NCBI RefSeq assembly: GCF_018070075.1
Contig: NZ_JAGPXE010000005.1
Span: 248,001 to 312,000 of the forward strand
Reading direction: 5' to 3'
Source: Saccharopolyspora endophytica
GTDB taxonomy: Bacteria > Actinomycetota > Actinomycetes > Mycobacteriales > Pseudonocardiaceae
DNA: 64,000 bases
The position numbers and the translations under genes were made by a program. Below are positions 25,072 to 33,669 of this stretch, in pieces (within the stretch, counting starts at the first letter, position 1; each line of letters begins with the position of its first letter). Below the pieces are notes generated by a model. That model was not told the DNA's origin. It saw nothing but the letters and a program-made list of their open reading frames with translations, and ran no database searches.

Positions 25072-26439
25072 ATGGTGACGAGTCTGCTGCCCTCCACCCA
25101 GCGCGTGCTGCTGCGGCGCCTGGCCGTGGAGCAGAGTGAAAACCGTGTTCCTTCCCTGATCGCCGGTCTCGTGCGTGATGGAGAGACGGTCTGGTTCGAT
25201 TCCCGTGGCCAGGTGAACGAAGCACCCTCCACGACGGACACCCAGTACAGGATCGGGTCGATCACGAAGACCTTCGTGGGCGTGCTCGTGATGCGGCTGC
25301 GCGACGAAGGTCGACTCGACCTCGCCGACAAGCTGGATAAGTACCTGCCGGGGACGTCGCTCGGAAACCGCAGCATCGGCGAGATCCTCAGCCAGTGCAG
25401 CGGGTTGACCGCTGAACCCGCAGGACAGTGGTGGGAACGCACCCCGGGTGGAAGCCCGGAGGAGCTGCTCGCCTCCGTCGACGACAGCGCGCTGCGCCCG
25501 ACCCCGCGCCACCAGTTCCACTACTCCAACGTGGGTTTCGGAATCCTGGGAGAACTGGTCGCCAGGCTGCGTGGTGCCCCGTGGCACGAGGCGATGGAAC
25601 GCGAGATCCTGCGGCCGCTCGGCATGCGCCGCACCACCTTGAGCCCCGTCGCGCCCCACGCGGAGGGTTTCGCGGTCCACCCGTGGGCGGACGTGGTGCT
25701 ACCGGAGCCGGCGGAAGACGCAGGGGCGATGGCACCCGCAGGGCAGCTGTGGTCGACCTTCGACGACATGGCCCGGTGGGCCCGATTCATCCTGGGCGAC
25801 ACCGGCGAGGTGCTCCACCCGGACACGGTGGCCGAAATGCGCGTGCCCGGCTCGGTGGACGACGGGCCTGAATGGCGCTCCGGGTACGGACTCGGTTTTC
25901 AGCTGCTGCGGCACAACGGCCGTCGCCTGGCCGGGCACAGCGGTTCCATGCCGGGATTTCTGGCCAGCGTGTGGGCCGACCCCGCCGAGAACGAGGCCGT
26001 GATCTTCATGGCCAACACGACGGCAGGAGTCACCGGGGTGCTGGGCACGGATCTGCTCGACGCCCTGGCCGAGCACGAACCGCGCATCCCGGAGCCCTGG
26101 ATCCCGCGACCGGACGTGGACATGGGGCTGCTGGAACTGACGGGGGAGTGGTACTGGGGTCCGTCGCCGCACGTGCTGCGCGTGCTCAGCAACGGGCTCC
26201 TCGACCTCAGGCTCGGGCACGGCCGCCGAGGAAGGGCTTCGCGCTTCCGCCCCAACGGCGACGGCACCTGGACCGGCCTGGACGGCTACTACGCGGGTGA
26301 GATCCTGCGCATCGGCCGAAACGCCGACGGCACGCCCAACCACCTCAACCTGAACACGTTCATCTTCACTCGCACCCCATACGCCTCAGACGCCCCGGTA
26401 CCCGGTGGCGTTGCAGGATGGCGGCCCGCGGGCAGCTGA
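25072..26439 (+). CDS. Serine hydrolase of the class C beta-lactamase / D-aminopeptidase family
   Basis: 455 aa from ATG at 25072. The nucleophile Ser is in YRIGSITKTFVGVLVMRL near residue 61 (SxxK), the YxN motif is FHYSNVGFGILG near 149, and the third-motif region is AGHSGSMPGFLASV near 290 (HxG type). The C-terminal 100 residues (ELTGEWYWGPSPHVLRV) form a lipocalin-like beta domain found in esterase/peptidase members. No signal peptide is evident, so it is probably cytoplasmic. The true substrate (ester, D-peptide or lactam) is not predictable. Confidence 0.88.
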   Translation: MVTSLLPSTQRVLLRRLAVEQSENRVPSLIAGLVRDGETVWFDSRGQVNEAPSTTDTQYRIGSITKTFVGVLVMRLRDEGRLDLADKLDKYLPGTSLGNRSIGEILSQCSGLTAEPAGQWWERTPGGSPEELLASVDDSALRPTPRHQFHYSNVGFGILGELVARLRGAPWHEAMEREILRPLGMRRTTLSPVAPHAEGFAVHPWADVVLPEPAEDAGAMAPAGQLWSTFDDMARWARFILGDTGEVLHPDTVAEMRVPGSVDDGPEWRSGYGLGFQLLRHNGRRLAGHSGSMPGFLASVWADPAENEAVIFMANTTAGVTGVLGTDLLDALAEHEPRIPEPWIPRPDVDMGLLELTGEWYWGPSPHVLRVLSNGLLDLRLGHGRRGRASRFRPNGDGTWTGLDGYYAGEILRIGRNADGTPNHLNLNTFIFTRTPYASDAPVPGGVAGWRPAGS

Positions 26440-26445
26440 TCGGTG

Positions 26446-26468
26446 CAGCTTGGGTTCCTTCCTGCCAC
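26446..26468 (+). repeat. Dispersed element, degenerate copy 13
   Basis: CAGCTTGGGTTCCTTCCTGCCA keeps the flanks (CCTTCCTGCCAC) but has GGGTTCC for GGGAACC. Confidence 0.4.
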
Positions 26469-26547
26469 AAGATCGAGGATGAAGGGGCCCAAGCTGCCCA
26501 GGTGGGCGCAGCTGTGCCGCGCAGAGCCCGTGCGGCATGCTTGCGGT

Positions 26548-26982
26548 ATGGCCGACGACCTGCCGATCACGAGTGACTGGAGCATTCCGCCTGCGGAGCT
26601 GTCCGAGCGTTTCTCCAGGTCGTCCGGTCCAGGCGGGCAAGGCGTCAACACCACCGACTCGCGGGTGGAGCTTTCCTTCGACCTGGCGCGCTCGTCCTCG
26701 GTGCCCGAGCGGCTGCGCGCCCGCGCGCTGGAGAAGCTCGGGAACCGGTTGGTCGACGGGGTGCTCACGATCACCGCATCCGAGAACCGAGCTCAGCTGG
26801 CCAACCGCCAAGCCGCGCGAGAACGCCTCGCCGCAGTGCTGGCCTCCGCCGTCGCACCACCCGCTGCGAAGCGCCGCCCCACCAAACCGACCAAGGGATC
26901 GCAAAGGCGACGACTCGCAGGCAAGAAGCGGCGCTCTGAAGTCAAACGCCAGCGCAGACGGGGTGATCCCGGCGACGCCTGA
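26548..26982 (+). CDS. arfB: Peptidyl-tRNA hydrolase ArfB-like ribosome-rescue factor
   Basis: 144 aa from ATG at 26548. A single RF-1-type catalytic domain with the GGQ loop (SSGPGGQGVNTTDSRVEL near residue 26) and no codon-recognition domain. The C-terminal tail is Lys/Arg-rich (PTKPTKGSQRRRLAGKKRRS), which in ArfB/YaeJ enters the empty mRNA channel of stalled ribosomes. It releases peptides from non-stop complexes. The same GGQ sequence occurs in prfA at the other end of the window. It is followed 62 bp later by a patatin gene on the same strand. Confidence 0.9.
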   Translation: MADDLPITSDWSIPPAELSERFSRSSGPGGQGVNTTDSRVELSFDLARSSSVPERLRARALEKLGNRLVDGVLTITASENRAQLANRQAARERLAAVLASAVAPPAAKRRPTKPTKGSQRRRLAGKKRRSEVKRQRRRGDPGDA

Positions 26983-27044
26983 GCTGCGAATACCGCGTTC
27001 CTCGTTACTCTTGCGCACAGGTGAACGCAGGAGGGAACGAGCTG

Positions 27045-27992
27045 ATGCGCACAGCATGGGTCATGCCCGGCGGCTCCACCTTCGGAGCCATTCAGGCAGG
27101 TCTGGCAACGGCACTGTTCGAAGCGGGCATCGTGCCGGATCTCGTTGTGGGAACCTCCGCGGGCTCGCTCAACGCGGCATGGCTGGCCGGTGATCCGACC
27201 ACGCGCGGTGCCGAGAAGCTGCGCGACCTGTGGAAGTCGATGCGGCGAGCCGACGTGTTCCCGATTCAGCCCACCAGAATCCTCGCGGGCAAGCTCGGCC
27301 TGTCCAACCACGTCATGGGCAACCACGGTCTGGCCCGTTGGCTGCACGAAACCCTGCCGTTCCGCAGGCTCGAGCAGGGCGCGATCCCGCTGACGGTGAC
27401 CGCGACCGATCTCGACACCGGTGATGCCGTCTACTTCGAAGACGGTCCCGCCTTGCCGCCACTCGTGGCGTCGTGCTCGATTCCCGGGATGTTCCCTCCT
27501 GTGGAAGTCGGTGGGCGCTGGCTCGTCGACGGTGGGCCTGCCGCGTTCATGCCGATCAGCCGAGCCGTTGAGCAGGGAGCACAACGGGTTTTCGTGCTCC
27601 CGTGCGGTGGCACTGAGCCCTTCGAGTTCACCCAGGATCGGCGCCGCGGCATCGGTTCGATCGCGACCTGGCCGCCGCCGAAGACCCCGCCGCGCTCGAT
27701 CGGTGGTGTCAACGGTGCTGCCCTGGGCGCCGCGATGGTCTCCGCAGCGCGATTGGACATGCAGGTCAACGCTCCGCGTTGCGAGTTGTACGTGGTGCCG
27801 GCTCCTTCCATCGTCGGTCTTTCGCCCTACTCCTTCGCCCACTCCGGGGCCTTGATCGACAGCGCCTGGCGGGTCGCCCGCAGCTGGCTCCCCGCGGCCA
27901 CACCCGTCCCCGCGGGGCGTCCTGTCACCATCGCCGGAAAACCCGTCGGTGACGAGCAGTTCGGGATCACGGACTCGGCACCAGCGTTCTGA
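27045..27992 (+). CDS. Patatin-like phospholipase
   Basis: 315 aa from ATG at 27045 with CAGGAGGGA before it. The Ser-Asp dyad is visible: oxyanion-hole glycines in MPGGSTFGAIQAGLA near residue 5, the nucleophile Ser in VVGTSAGSLNAAWLAG near 36 and the Asp in GRWLVDGGPAAFMPISRA near 163. The family cleaves acyl esters of phospholipids or other lipids. It has no fused sensor domain and no cyclic-nucleotide synthase next to it, so a CBASS role is not supported. Its 3' end overlaps the convergent AbiEi-like gene by 26 bp. Confidence 0.88.
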   Translation: MRTAWVMPGGSTFGAIQAGLATALFEAGIVPDLVVGTSAGSLNAAWLAGDPTTRGAEKLRDLWKSMRRADVFPIQPTRILAGKLGLSNHVMGNHGLARWLHETLPFRRLEQGAIPLTVTATDLDTGDAVYFEDGPALPPLVASCSIPGMFPPVEVGGRWLVDGGPAAFMPISRAVEQGAQRVFVLPCGGTEPFEFTQDRRRGIGSIATWPPPKTPPRSIGGVNGAALGAAMVSAARLDMQVNAPRCELYVVPAPSIVGLSPYSFAHSGALIDSAWRVARSWLPAATPVPAGRPVTIAGKPVGDEQFGITDSAPAF

Positions 27993-28710
27993 GCACGGTG
28001 CGGCTGAGCAACCGCCCCGCGCTCCACAGGGAACGGCGGCGCGGTCGCGCGGCACGCGGTGGCGGCGGCCCGGATGCGGGTGGCAGCGCCACGCGCAGGA
28101 GATCTTGTGGCGGTTCAAGACCGCACTTGTAGGCGCGCAACGTCGCGCGCGGCACGGCCGTTCCCCGCCGGCTTCCGGTCTCCATCTCGGCCACGAGCTC
28201 CTCGAAGCGGCACAGGTTCTCCGCCTTGATCGCCTCGAACAGGATTTGCTGGGTCAGCGCCGCAGACATGAAGGTGCGAGCACCGTCCATCACCGCGCGC
28301 ACCGGGGGTGCCACCGGAATGCCGTCGATGAAAACAGGTTTCGGCAGTCGGATGGTGCGTTCGAACCTGGTTCCCGCGTAGCTCTGGATCTTCTGGCGAT
28401 GCGGGATGAGGACGTGGATGTCGGCCGAATCCGGAGGCGACTTCAAGCCGTGCAGGCGAGCCGCGTGCAATCCGGTGAGCATCGCATGAGGCCCGGCGCG
28501 AAGCAGAGCCGCATCGATGCGATCCCGCACCGTCGCAGGACCGGGCGCGACGAGCACGATTCCTGGAGCCAGACGTGTCCACGGGCCGTCGGCACGAGCC
28601 CAGCGATAGGCCGTGGACTGGCTGATCCCGAGCTTGGTCAGTTCGCTGACCCGGTACACGCGGCGGCGGAAGCTCAGAGCGGCGGCTTTGGCGGCGGTCG
28701 TCTTCTGCAT
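27967..28710 (-). CDS. Solo AbiEi-like antitoxin-fold protein
   Basis: 247 aa from ATG at 28710. The N-terminal winged helix (VYRVSELTKLGISQSTAYRW, then ARADGPWTRLAPGIVLV) and the following ALLRAGPHAMLTGLHAARLH, IPHRQKIQSYAG and IPVAPPVRAVMDGAR are typical of AbiEi-type type IV antitoxins and their actinobacterial solo relatives. No AbiEii nucleotidyltransferase toxin gene is adjacent. The C-terminus is a basic, Pro/Arg-rich tail (PPPPRAARPRRRSLW) rather than a DUF559 nuclease. It probably binds DNA. A toxin-antitoxin role is unproven. Confidence 0.72.
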   Translation of the reverse strand: MQKTTAAKAAALSFRRRVYRVSELTKLGISQSTAYRWARADGPWTRLAPGIVLVAPGPATVRDRIDAALLRAGPHAMLTGLHAARLHGLKSPPDSADIHVLIPHRQKIQSYAGTRFERTIRLPKPVFIDGIPVAPPVRAVMDGARTFMSAALTQQILFEAIKAENLCRFEELVAEMETGSRRGTAVPRATLRAYKCGLEPPQDLLRVALPPASGPPPPRAARPRRRSLWSAGRLLSRTVLRTLVPSP

Positions 28711-28807
28711 GCGTAGAACTATCCGCATACTAGGCGCCGAATTGGTGGAGCAGGCACGGACGATGCGTGTGTCGTGATCACCTGAGCGGGTGATTACCGG
28801 CTTGCTA

Positions 28808-28865
28808 GGTGAGTATGGGAACGTTCCGATCAAACCAGCAGGGCGGGAACGAACCCATACCCACC
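28808..28865. repeat. Divergent dispersed-element pair (copy 14)
   Basis: GGTGAGTATGGG (28808-28819) pairs with CCCATACCCACC (28854-28865) with one mismatch. Inner GGGAACGTTCC and GGGAACGAACCC resemble the family core. Confidence 0.45.
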
Positions 28866-28878
28866 GAGGGAAAACCGC

Positions 28879-29511
28879 TCAGCGGGTGGCAGAAAGGCTC
28901 CCCTGCTCCTCCGGATGCCTCTGCATCCACCACTGCATCGCGTATTCGACCAAGCGGATCAGAGACTGCTTGGTGGACTCCCGGTTTCGAGCGTCGCAGG
29001 TGACGATCGGAACGTCGTCCGGGATCGCCATCGCCTCCCGGACCTCCTGAACCCGGTGCTGCAGGTTGCCGTCGAAGCAGTTGAGCCCAACGATGTAGGG
29101 CAGCTTGCGGTCCTCGAAGAAGTCGATGGCCGAGAAGCAGTCGGCCAGCCGGCGCGTGTCGACCAGGACGACCGCGCCGATCGCTCCGCGCACCAAGTCG
29201 TCCCACATGAACCAGAACCGGTGCTGGCCAGGGGTGCCGAACAAGTAGAGGATCAGATCCGAGTCCAGTGACAGACGACCGAAGTCCATGGCCACCGTCG
29301 TGGTCTGCTTGTTCGGTGTCGCGTGCAGGTCGTCGATGCCGTGGCTGGCCTCGGTCATGACCGCTTCGGTGGTCAACGGCACGATTTCCGACACTGAACC
29401 GACGAATGTGGTTTTGCCGGCGCCGAATCCACCTGCGACGACGATCTTCGCGGAGGTGGTGGTCGGGGACCTGCGGGGGTATTCAGGTCGGGCTTGCGTA
29501 TCAGGATTCAT
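28879..29511 (-). CDS. cvnD: Conservon GTPase CvnD (ATP/GTP-binding protein)
   Basis: 210 aa. Small Ras-like/MglA-type G domain: P-loop VVAGGFGAGKTTFVGSV near residue 24, the switch-2-type LYLFGTPGQHRFWFMWDDL near 88, and a degenerate NKxD (VGLNCFDG near 141). Last gene of the cvnABCD operon, where it acts as the switch downstream of the sensor kinase and roadblock protein at the membrane. An in-frame TGA-TGA lies just upstream, fixing the ATG at 29511. The gap of 81 bp to cvnC is wider than the overlaps usual in conservons. Confidence 0.92.
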   Translation of the reverse strand: MNPDTQARPEYPRRSPTTTSAKIVVAGGFGAGKTTFVGSVSEIVPLTTEAVMTEASHGIDDLHATPNKQTTTVAMDFGRLSLDSDLILYLFGTPGQHRFWFMWDDLVRGAIGAVVLVDTRRLADCFSAIDFFEDRKLPYIVGLNCFDGNLQHRVQEVREAMAIPDDVPIVTCDARNRESTKQSLIRLVEYAMQWWMQRHPEEQGSLSATR

Positions 29512-29592
29512 GTCTGCCCACTTCAGTCATCAAGTCAATGCTGGGTTTCTGCGTTCGGCGCGCTGCCCAGGAGACTCGCGCGCTGGGGGAAG

Positions 29593-30246
29593 TCAGAGCC
29601 GGCGAAGTCCGCTCAGGACCCGTTCCATCAACAAGAAGTGCGACGAGCTGCTGTTGTCGCTGACCGTCTCGTGCACCGTGACCAGACCCAGATCCGCCAT
29701 GTCGCCGAGCAGGACCTTCGCAACGCCGAGCGGGACTCCCAGCATCGCGCCGACCTCGGCGATCGACCGTGGATGCTGGCAGATCTCGGCGATGGCGTGG
29801 TGCTCGGTGCGCTGCAACCTCTCCGGCGTGCAGAAATCGCTCGCCGAAACCAGCGTTTCGAGCTCCAGGTGGTGGTTGGACCTGGTTCGGCCACCGGTCC
29901 ACGCGTACGGGCGGATGGAGGTGGACATCGCTTCACCGGTCGGCGAAGCATCCCGTGGGGTCGGAGAACCGGCCGCACTCGGGGGAGCGGGATTGCCGCG
30001 ACCACCGGCCGGTTGTGGTGCTGCGGATGCGCCGGGGGAGGCCGACTGTGACCGGGAGGCGTCCTCGACCTCCTCCGGCTCGGTCGTGCCCTGCCGCCCG
30101 AGATCCTTCTGCGCACGCTTCCGGCGCCACCCGCGTAGACCGCTGTCCAGGGTGAACCGGTTGAAAACCTCCGCCACGCCGTCGCTTTCCGGCGGGCCGG
30201 AGGGGCGCCGCCGGTGTTGCCCGGTCGGGTCCGGACCTTCGCTCAT
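29593..30246 (-). CDS. cvnC: Conservon DUF742 protein CvnC
   Basis: 217 aa. The C-terminal DUF742 domain starts near residue 107 (STSIRPYAWTGGRTRSNHHL, then LVSASDFCTPERLQ, EHHAIAEICQHPRSIAEVGA, LGVPLGVAKVLLGDM), a winged-helix-like fold. The first 100 residues are unusual for the family: a charged, Ser/Pro/Ala-rich extension (DASRSQSASPGASAAPQPAG). The start lies 7 bp after the cvnB stop with GAGG inside that stop region. Role: adaptor in the conservon complex. Confidence 0.9.
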   Translation of the reverse strand: MSEGPDPTGQHRRRPSGPPESDGVAEVFNRFTLDSGLRGWRRKRAQKDLGRQGTTEPEEVEDASRSQSASPGASAAPQPAGGRGNPAPPSAAGSPTPRDASPTGEAMSTSIRPYAWTGGRTRSNHHLELETLVSASDFCTPERLQRTEHHAIAEICQHPRSIAEVGAMLGVPLGVAKVLLGDMADLGLVTVHETVSDNSSSSHFLLMERVLSGLRRL

Positions 30247-30253
30247 CTTCGCC

Positions 30254-30694
30254 TCACACCGACTGTCCGGTCATGACTCGGCTTGTTCCCTGCAGCTGAG
30301 AACGCAGCTCCGGCGTCAGGATCTGGCCGACGCGTTCGACCAACAAGGTCATCTCGTAGGCGATCAAACCCATGTCGCACTGCGGCGCCGCCAACACCGT
30401 CAGGCAGGAGCCGTCGCTGATCGCCATCTGCAGCATCAGACCGCGTTCCATCTCGACGACGGTTTCGGTGACAGCGCCCGCCTCGAAGCACCGAGCCGCA
30501 CCCTGGGTGAGGCTGAGCAGGCCGGACGCGACGGCGGCGAGCTGGTCTGCGCGGTCGGTGGGGAGTTTCGCCGAGGCGGTCAGCAGAAGTCCGTCAGCCG
30601 AGACGACGACTGCGTGGGCAACACCGGGTACCCGCTCGGTGAAGTCCGTGACGAGCCAACCGAACTGGCTCGGCTGGGAATTTTGGGCGTTCAT
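30254..30694 (-). CDS. cvnB: Conservon roadblock/LC7 protein CvnB
   Basis: 146 aa from ATG at 30694, which has AAAGGAGG five bases before it. The roadblock/LC7 domain spans most of the protein (FGWLVTDFTERVPGVAHAVV, SADGLLLTASAKLPTDRADQ, VEMERGLMLQMAISDGSCLT). It is expected to act as a GAP or GEF-like partner for the CvnD GTPase. It is 32 bp downstream of cvnA. Confidence 0.93.
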   Translation of the reverse strand: MNAQNSQPSQFGWLVTDFTERVPGVAHAVVVSADGLLLTASAKLPTDRADQLAAVASGLLSLTQGAARCFEAGAVTETVVEMERGLMLQMAISDGSCLTVLAAPQCDMGLIAYEMTLLVERVGQILTPELRSQLQGTSRVMTGQSV

Positions 30695-30726
30695 GGCGCC
30701 TCCTTTCCTCCTAACTGATTCGGGGA

Positions 30727-33669
30727 TCACCGGGTCTCATCCGTTGACGGCTGTGGGTCGCGAAGGCTGTGCTTGCCCTCGCGGACACCGCGTTGGAAGC
30801 TGGCCAACCTCCCGCGCGTCACGTCGGCGTCGCGCGGTGATGTGGCGGTCGAATCGGTGACCGATCCCGATACCAGCTGGGCTCTGGGGGTCCGGCGTGG
30901 CAGACCTGACGGCGTGTACTGCGGGGCCTCGTTGCCGCCCTGCTGTTCCGCCGTCTCTGCTCTGTCATCCCCGGTTGGGTCCTGCTGGGTGGTGGCGGAC
31001 TGCTCCGCACTCGTTGCTGCGGCGGTCGAGGCGTGGTTCAGACGGTGGCGGCCGCGTTGGACGCCTGCCTGGAAGCTCGCCAGCCTGCCCCGCGCCCGGT
31101 TGGGGTCACGTGCAGGACGGGGCTCGTCGCTGTCCGCCCGGTCAGCGCTGCCGGCGACCAGGTTCGCCAGCGGAACCCGCTGGGGCAGCCCGGCCGAAGT
31201 GAAGTCGGTCGGCTCGGAGGCCGCGACCTCCTCAGCGCGCTGCTGCCCTTCATCGCTGGCGAAGGTCCAGTCGCGGGAGTCCACCTCGTCGGCCGTGCTG
31301 GGGGCCTCATCGGAGGAAGGGGCCCTTTCTTCCAGCTTCACGGCCGGCAGGATCTCCGTGACCGGACCGTCGTCGGTCTCGTCGGGCCAGCGGAACTGGG
31401 GTTCCGCGTCCGGGTCGCCTTCCTCCCGTTCCAGGAACCACACCGAGGACAGCTCGTCGAGGATCGACTCCGGGGTCTCGGGAACCTCCATCTCAGGCGG
31501 AGGCTCAGCGGAGGTCTCCTGAGCGCTGAAGAGCTCGCTGGACGAGTCCTCGTCGTCGGCGCTGCGGAACAGGTGGAACCCGTTGTGGGTCGGCGGGTTG
31601 CTGATCGCGTCCTGTTCGGCCGCTTCCCAGTCGAACTGCCTGATGAGCGTGTCGTCGTCGTTCCCGGGCCGGTAGACGCCGTTGGTGCGCGGGGCGGGGA
31701 GCGAGACGTCGTCGATCAGCAGGTCGGGCCGGAGGGTCATGGACACCCGCACGCCCGTGTCCTTCTGGCCGGGCATCAGCTCGACCCGGATGCCGTGCCT
31801 GCGCGCCAGGCGGCCCACCACGAACAGGCCCATGCGTCGCGACGTGGACTGCTTGATCTCCTCGTCGGAGCTCAGGCGCTGGTTGGCTTCGGCGAGCTCG
31901 TTCGGGTTCATGCCGATGCCGTCGTCGTCGATGTCGATCCGCAGCGAGCCGTCGCGGTCTCGTTGTCCCGACACCACGACCTGGGTCTGCGGCGCGGAGA
32001 AGTTCGCGGCGTTGTCGAGGAGTTCGGCCAGCAGCCGCACCAGGTCGCTGGCCACGTACCCGACGATCTTGGTGTCCGGCAGTTGCTGGACGTTGACCCG
32101 CGGGTAGTGCTCGATCTCCGAGACTGCGGCGCGCAGCAGGTCGGCCGGCGTGGTGGGACGGGTGAAGCGACGTGCCAGATCCGCGCCGGAGAGCACCATC
32201 AGGTTTTCGTTGTTGCGGCGCATCCGGGTCGCGAGGTGGTCCAGCTGGAACAGCGTTGCCAGCTGGTCGGGATCCTCTTCGTCTCGTTCGAGCTGCTCGA
32301 AGAGCCGAAGCTGACGTTCGAGCAGGCTCTGGCTGCGTCGCGACACGTTGATGAACGAATCGCTGTAGCTGCGGCGGAGTTCTGCCTGCTCGGTGGCGAG
32401 GGTGACCGCCTGGGTGTGCACGTCGTCGAAGGCTCGGGCGACTTCGCCGACCTCGTCGGTGGTGGTGACCGGCACCGGTTGGACGGCCTGCGGTGCGTGG
32501 CCGGCGCGGATGTCGGCGACGGCGTTGGGGAGCTGGTGGTTGGCGGTGTAGAGCGCGCTGTGCCGCAGCATCTTGAGCGAGCTGAGGAGATGCCTCGCCA
32601 CCATGACCACGATCGCGCCGGCGATCAGCAGCGCGGTGAGCAGGATGACCGATTGGAGACCGGCGAGGTTGCCCGCGGTGTCCTGCAGGCTGAACGCGGT
32701 GTGGTGCAGCTGCTGGTCGAGCTGGGATTGCAGCGTGTTGAGCGCCTGGGCCGCGGCGTTGGATTGGTCCTTCCACGTCGCGGTCGACACCAGGTGCGAG
32801 GACAGGGTGGATCGGGTGTTGTGCTGCTCGGCCATCGCCAGCTGAACCGAGGTTTCCCGAGCCGGCACCTGAGGGTTGGAGTAGAGCTGGTCGTAGCGGA
32901 TGCGCTGCTGCGGGTCGGCTGCGGCGCGGAACTCCTTGACCGCTGCGGTGCGCCGGGCTTCGCTCGCGGCCAGGCGGGCGAGGTTGTCACTGGTGAAGTC
33001 GTCGCGGGCCAGGCCGGTGAGCACCAGGGCCTGCTGCAGCTGGACCTCTTCGCTGATCTTGGCGAGCTCGTGCACGGTGGTGGCGGTGGCCACCAGCTCC
33101 GAGGACGAGATCTGGCTGATCAGCGTCCGGTCGAGCGCGAGCATCACGTCGATGAGCTCGGTGTAGGAGTTGGCGGTGATGCCGGGGTCGACGCGTCCGC
33201 CGAGCACGAGCTTGCGGATCGGGTCGAGCTCGGTCGACTGCCGTTCGGTCTCCTGCTTGGCGTACCGAACGGCGTCGCTGTCCGGCGCAGCGTCCAGCAG
33301 GCGTTGGGTTTCCGCCAGTGCTTCGTCGGAGGCGGCGAACCGGTTCCTGATGTCGGCGTCGGTCACCTGGCCGCGAACGAGGAATTCGGCGGATTGGCTG
33401 CGTTCTTCCTGCAACCTGTCGACGGCGGTGCGCACGGCGCGGCCGGCTGAGACGACGCGGTCCATCTGCTCGTAGTTGCTGGCTTCGGTGATCTGACCGC
33501 GAATCTGAAGGACGCCCAGCACGATCGCGAAGATGACCGGGACCAGCACGACGGCGGCGATCTTGACCGGGAGCTTCCAGTTGTGCCACGTGATGATTCG
33601 GGACGTGGCGCGCGACCACATGGATGCCCGGGTCGCGTTCGCGGGCGGGTCTTCTACTCCGCTGCTCAC
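30727..33669 (-). CDS. cvnA: Conservon sensor histidine kinase CvnA with nitrate/nitrite-sensing domain
   Basis: 980 aa from GTG at 33669 (GGGAAAGGA upstream). TM1 lies at about 35-56 (VKIAAVVLVPVIFAIVLGVL). A long helical extracellular NIT-type sensor domain spans about 60-325. TM2 lies near 333-355, then HAMP. A degenerate dimerisation region follows, including LDHLATRMRRNNENLMVLSG. The ATPase domain has N-box ELLDNAANFSAP near 550, DDDGIGMN and GLFVVGRLARRHGI. The acidic linker ends in two copies of a module: GLPQRVPLANLVAGS...RGRLASFQAGVQRGRH near 830-890 and GLPRRTPRAQLVSGS...RGRLASFQRGVREGKH near 921-970. It senses an unknown signal and controls CvnB-D. Confidence 0.92.
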   Translation of the reverse strand: MSSGVEDPPANATRASMWSRATSRIITWHNWKLPVKIAAVVLVPVIFAIVLGVLQIRGQITEASNYEQMDRVVSAGRAVRTAVDRLQEERSQSAEFLVRGQVTDADIRNRFAASDEALAETQRLLDAAPDSDAVRYAKQETERQSTELDPIRKLVLGGRVDPGITANSYTELIDVMLALDRTLISQISSSELVATATTVHELAKISEEVQLQQALVLTGLARDDFTSDNLARLAASEARRTAAVKEFRAAADPQQRIRYDQLYSNPQVPARETSVQLAMAEQHNTRSTLSSHLVSTATWKDQSNAAAQALNTLQSQLDQQLHHTAFSLQDTAGNLAGLQSVILLTALLIAGAIVVMVARHLLSSLKMLRHSALYTANHQLPNAVADIRAGHAPQAVQPVPVTTTDEVGEVARAFDDVHTQAVTLATEQAELRRSYSDSFINVSRRSQSLLERQLRLFEQLERDEEDPDQLATLFQLDHLATRMRRNNENLMVLSGADLARRFTRPTTPADLLRAAVSEIEHYPRVNVQQLPDTKIVGYVASDLVRLLAELLDNAANFSAPQTQVVVSGQRDRDGSLRIDIDDDGIGMNPNELAEANQRLSSDEEIKQSTSRRMGLFVVGRLARRHGIRVELMPGQKDTGVRVSMTLRPDLLIDDVSLPAPRTNGVYRPGNDDDTLIRQFDWEAAEQDAISNPPTHNGFHLFRSADDEDSSSELFSAQETSAEPPPEMEVPETPESILDELSSVWFLEREEGDPDAEPQFRWPDETDDGPVTEILPAVKLEERAPSSDEAPSTADEVDSRDWTFASDEGQQRAEEVAASEPTDFTSAGLPQRVPLANLVAGSADRADSDEPRPARDPNRARGRLASFQAGVQRGRHRLNHASTAAATSAEQSATTQQDPTGDDRAETAEQQGGNEAPQYTPSGLPRRTPRAQLVSGSVTDSTATSPRDADVTRGRLASFQRGVREGKHSLRDPQPSTDETR

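Noticed and set aside
27045..28710. CBASS or abortive-infection island built on the patatin and AbiEi-like genes
   Set aside because: No cyclic-nucleotide synthase, no AbiEii toxin, no integrase or composition shift. Neighbours are ordinary chromosomal genes.
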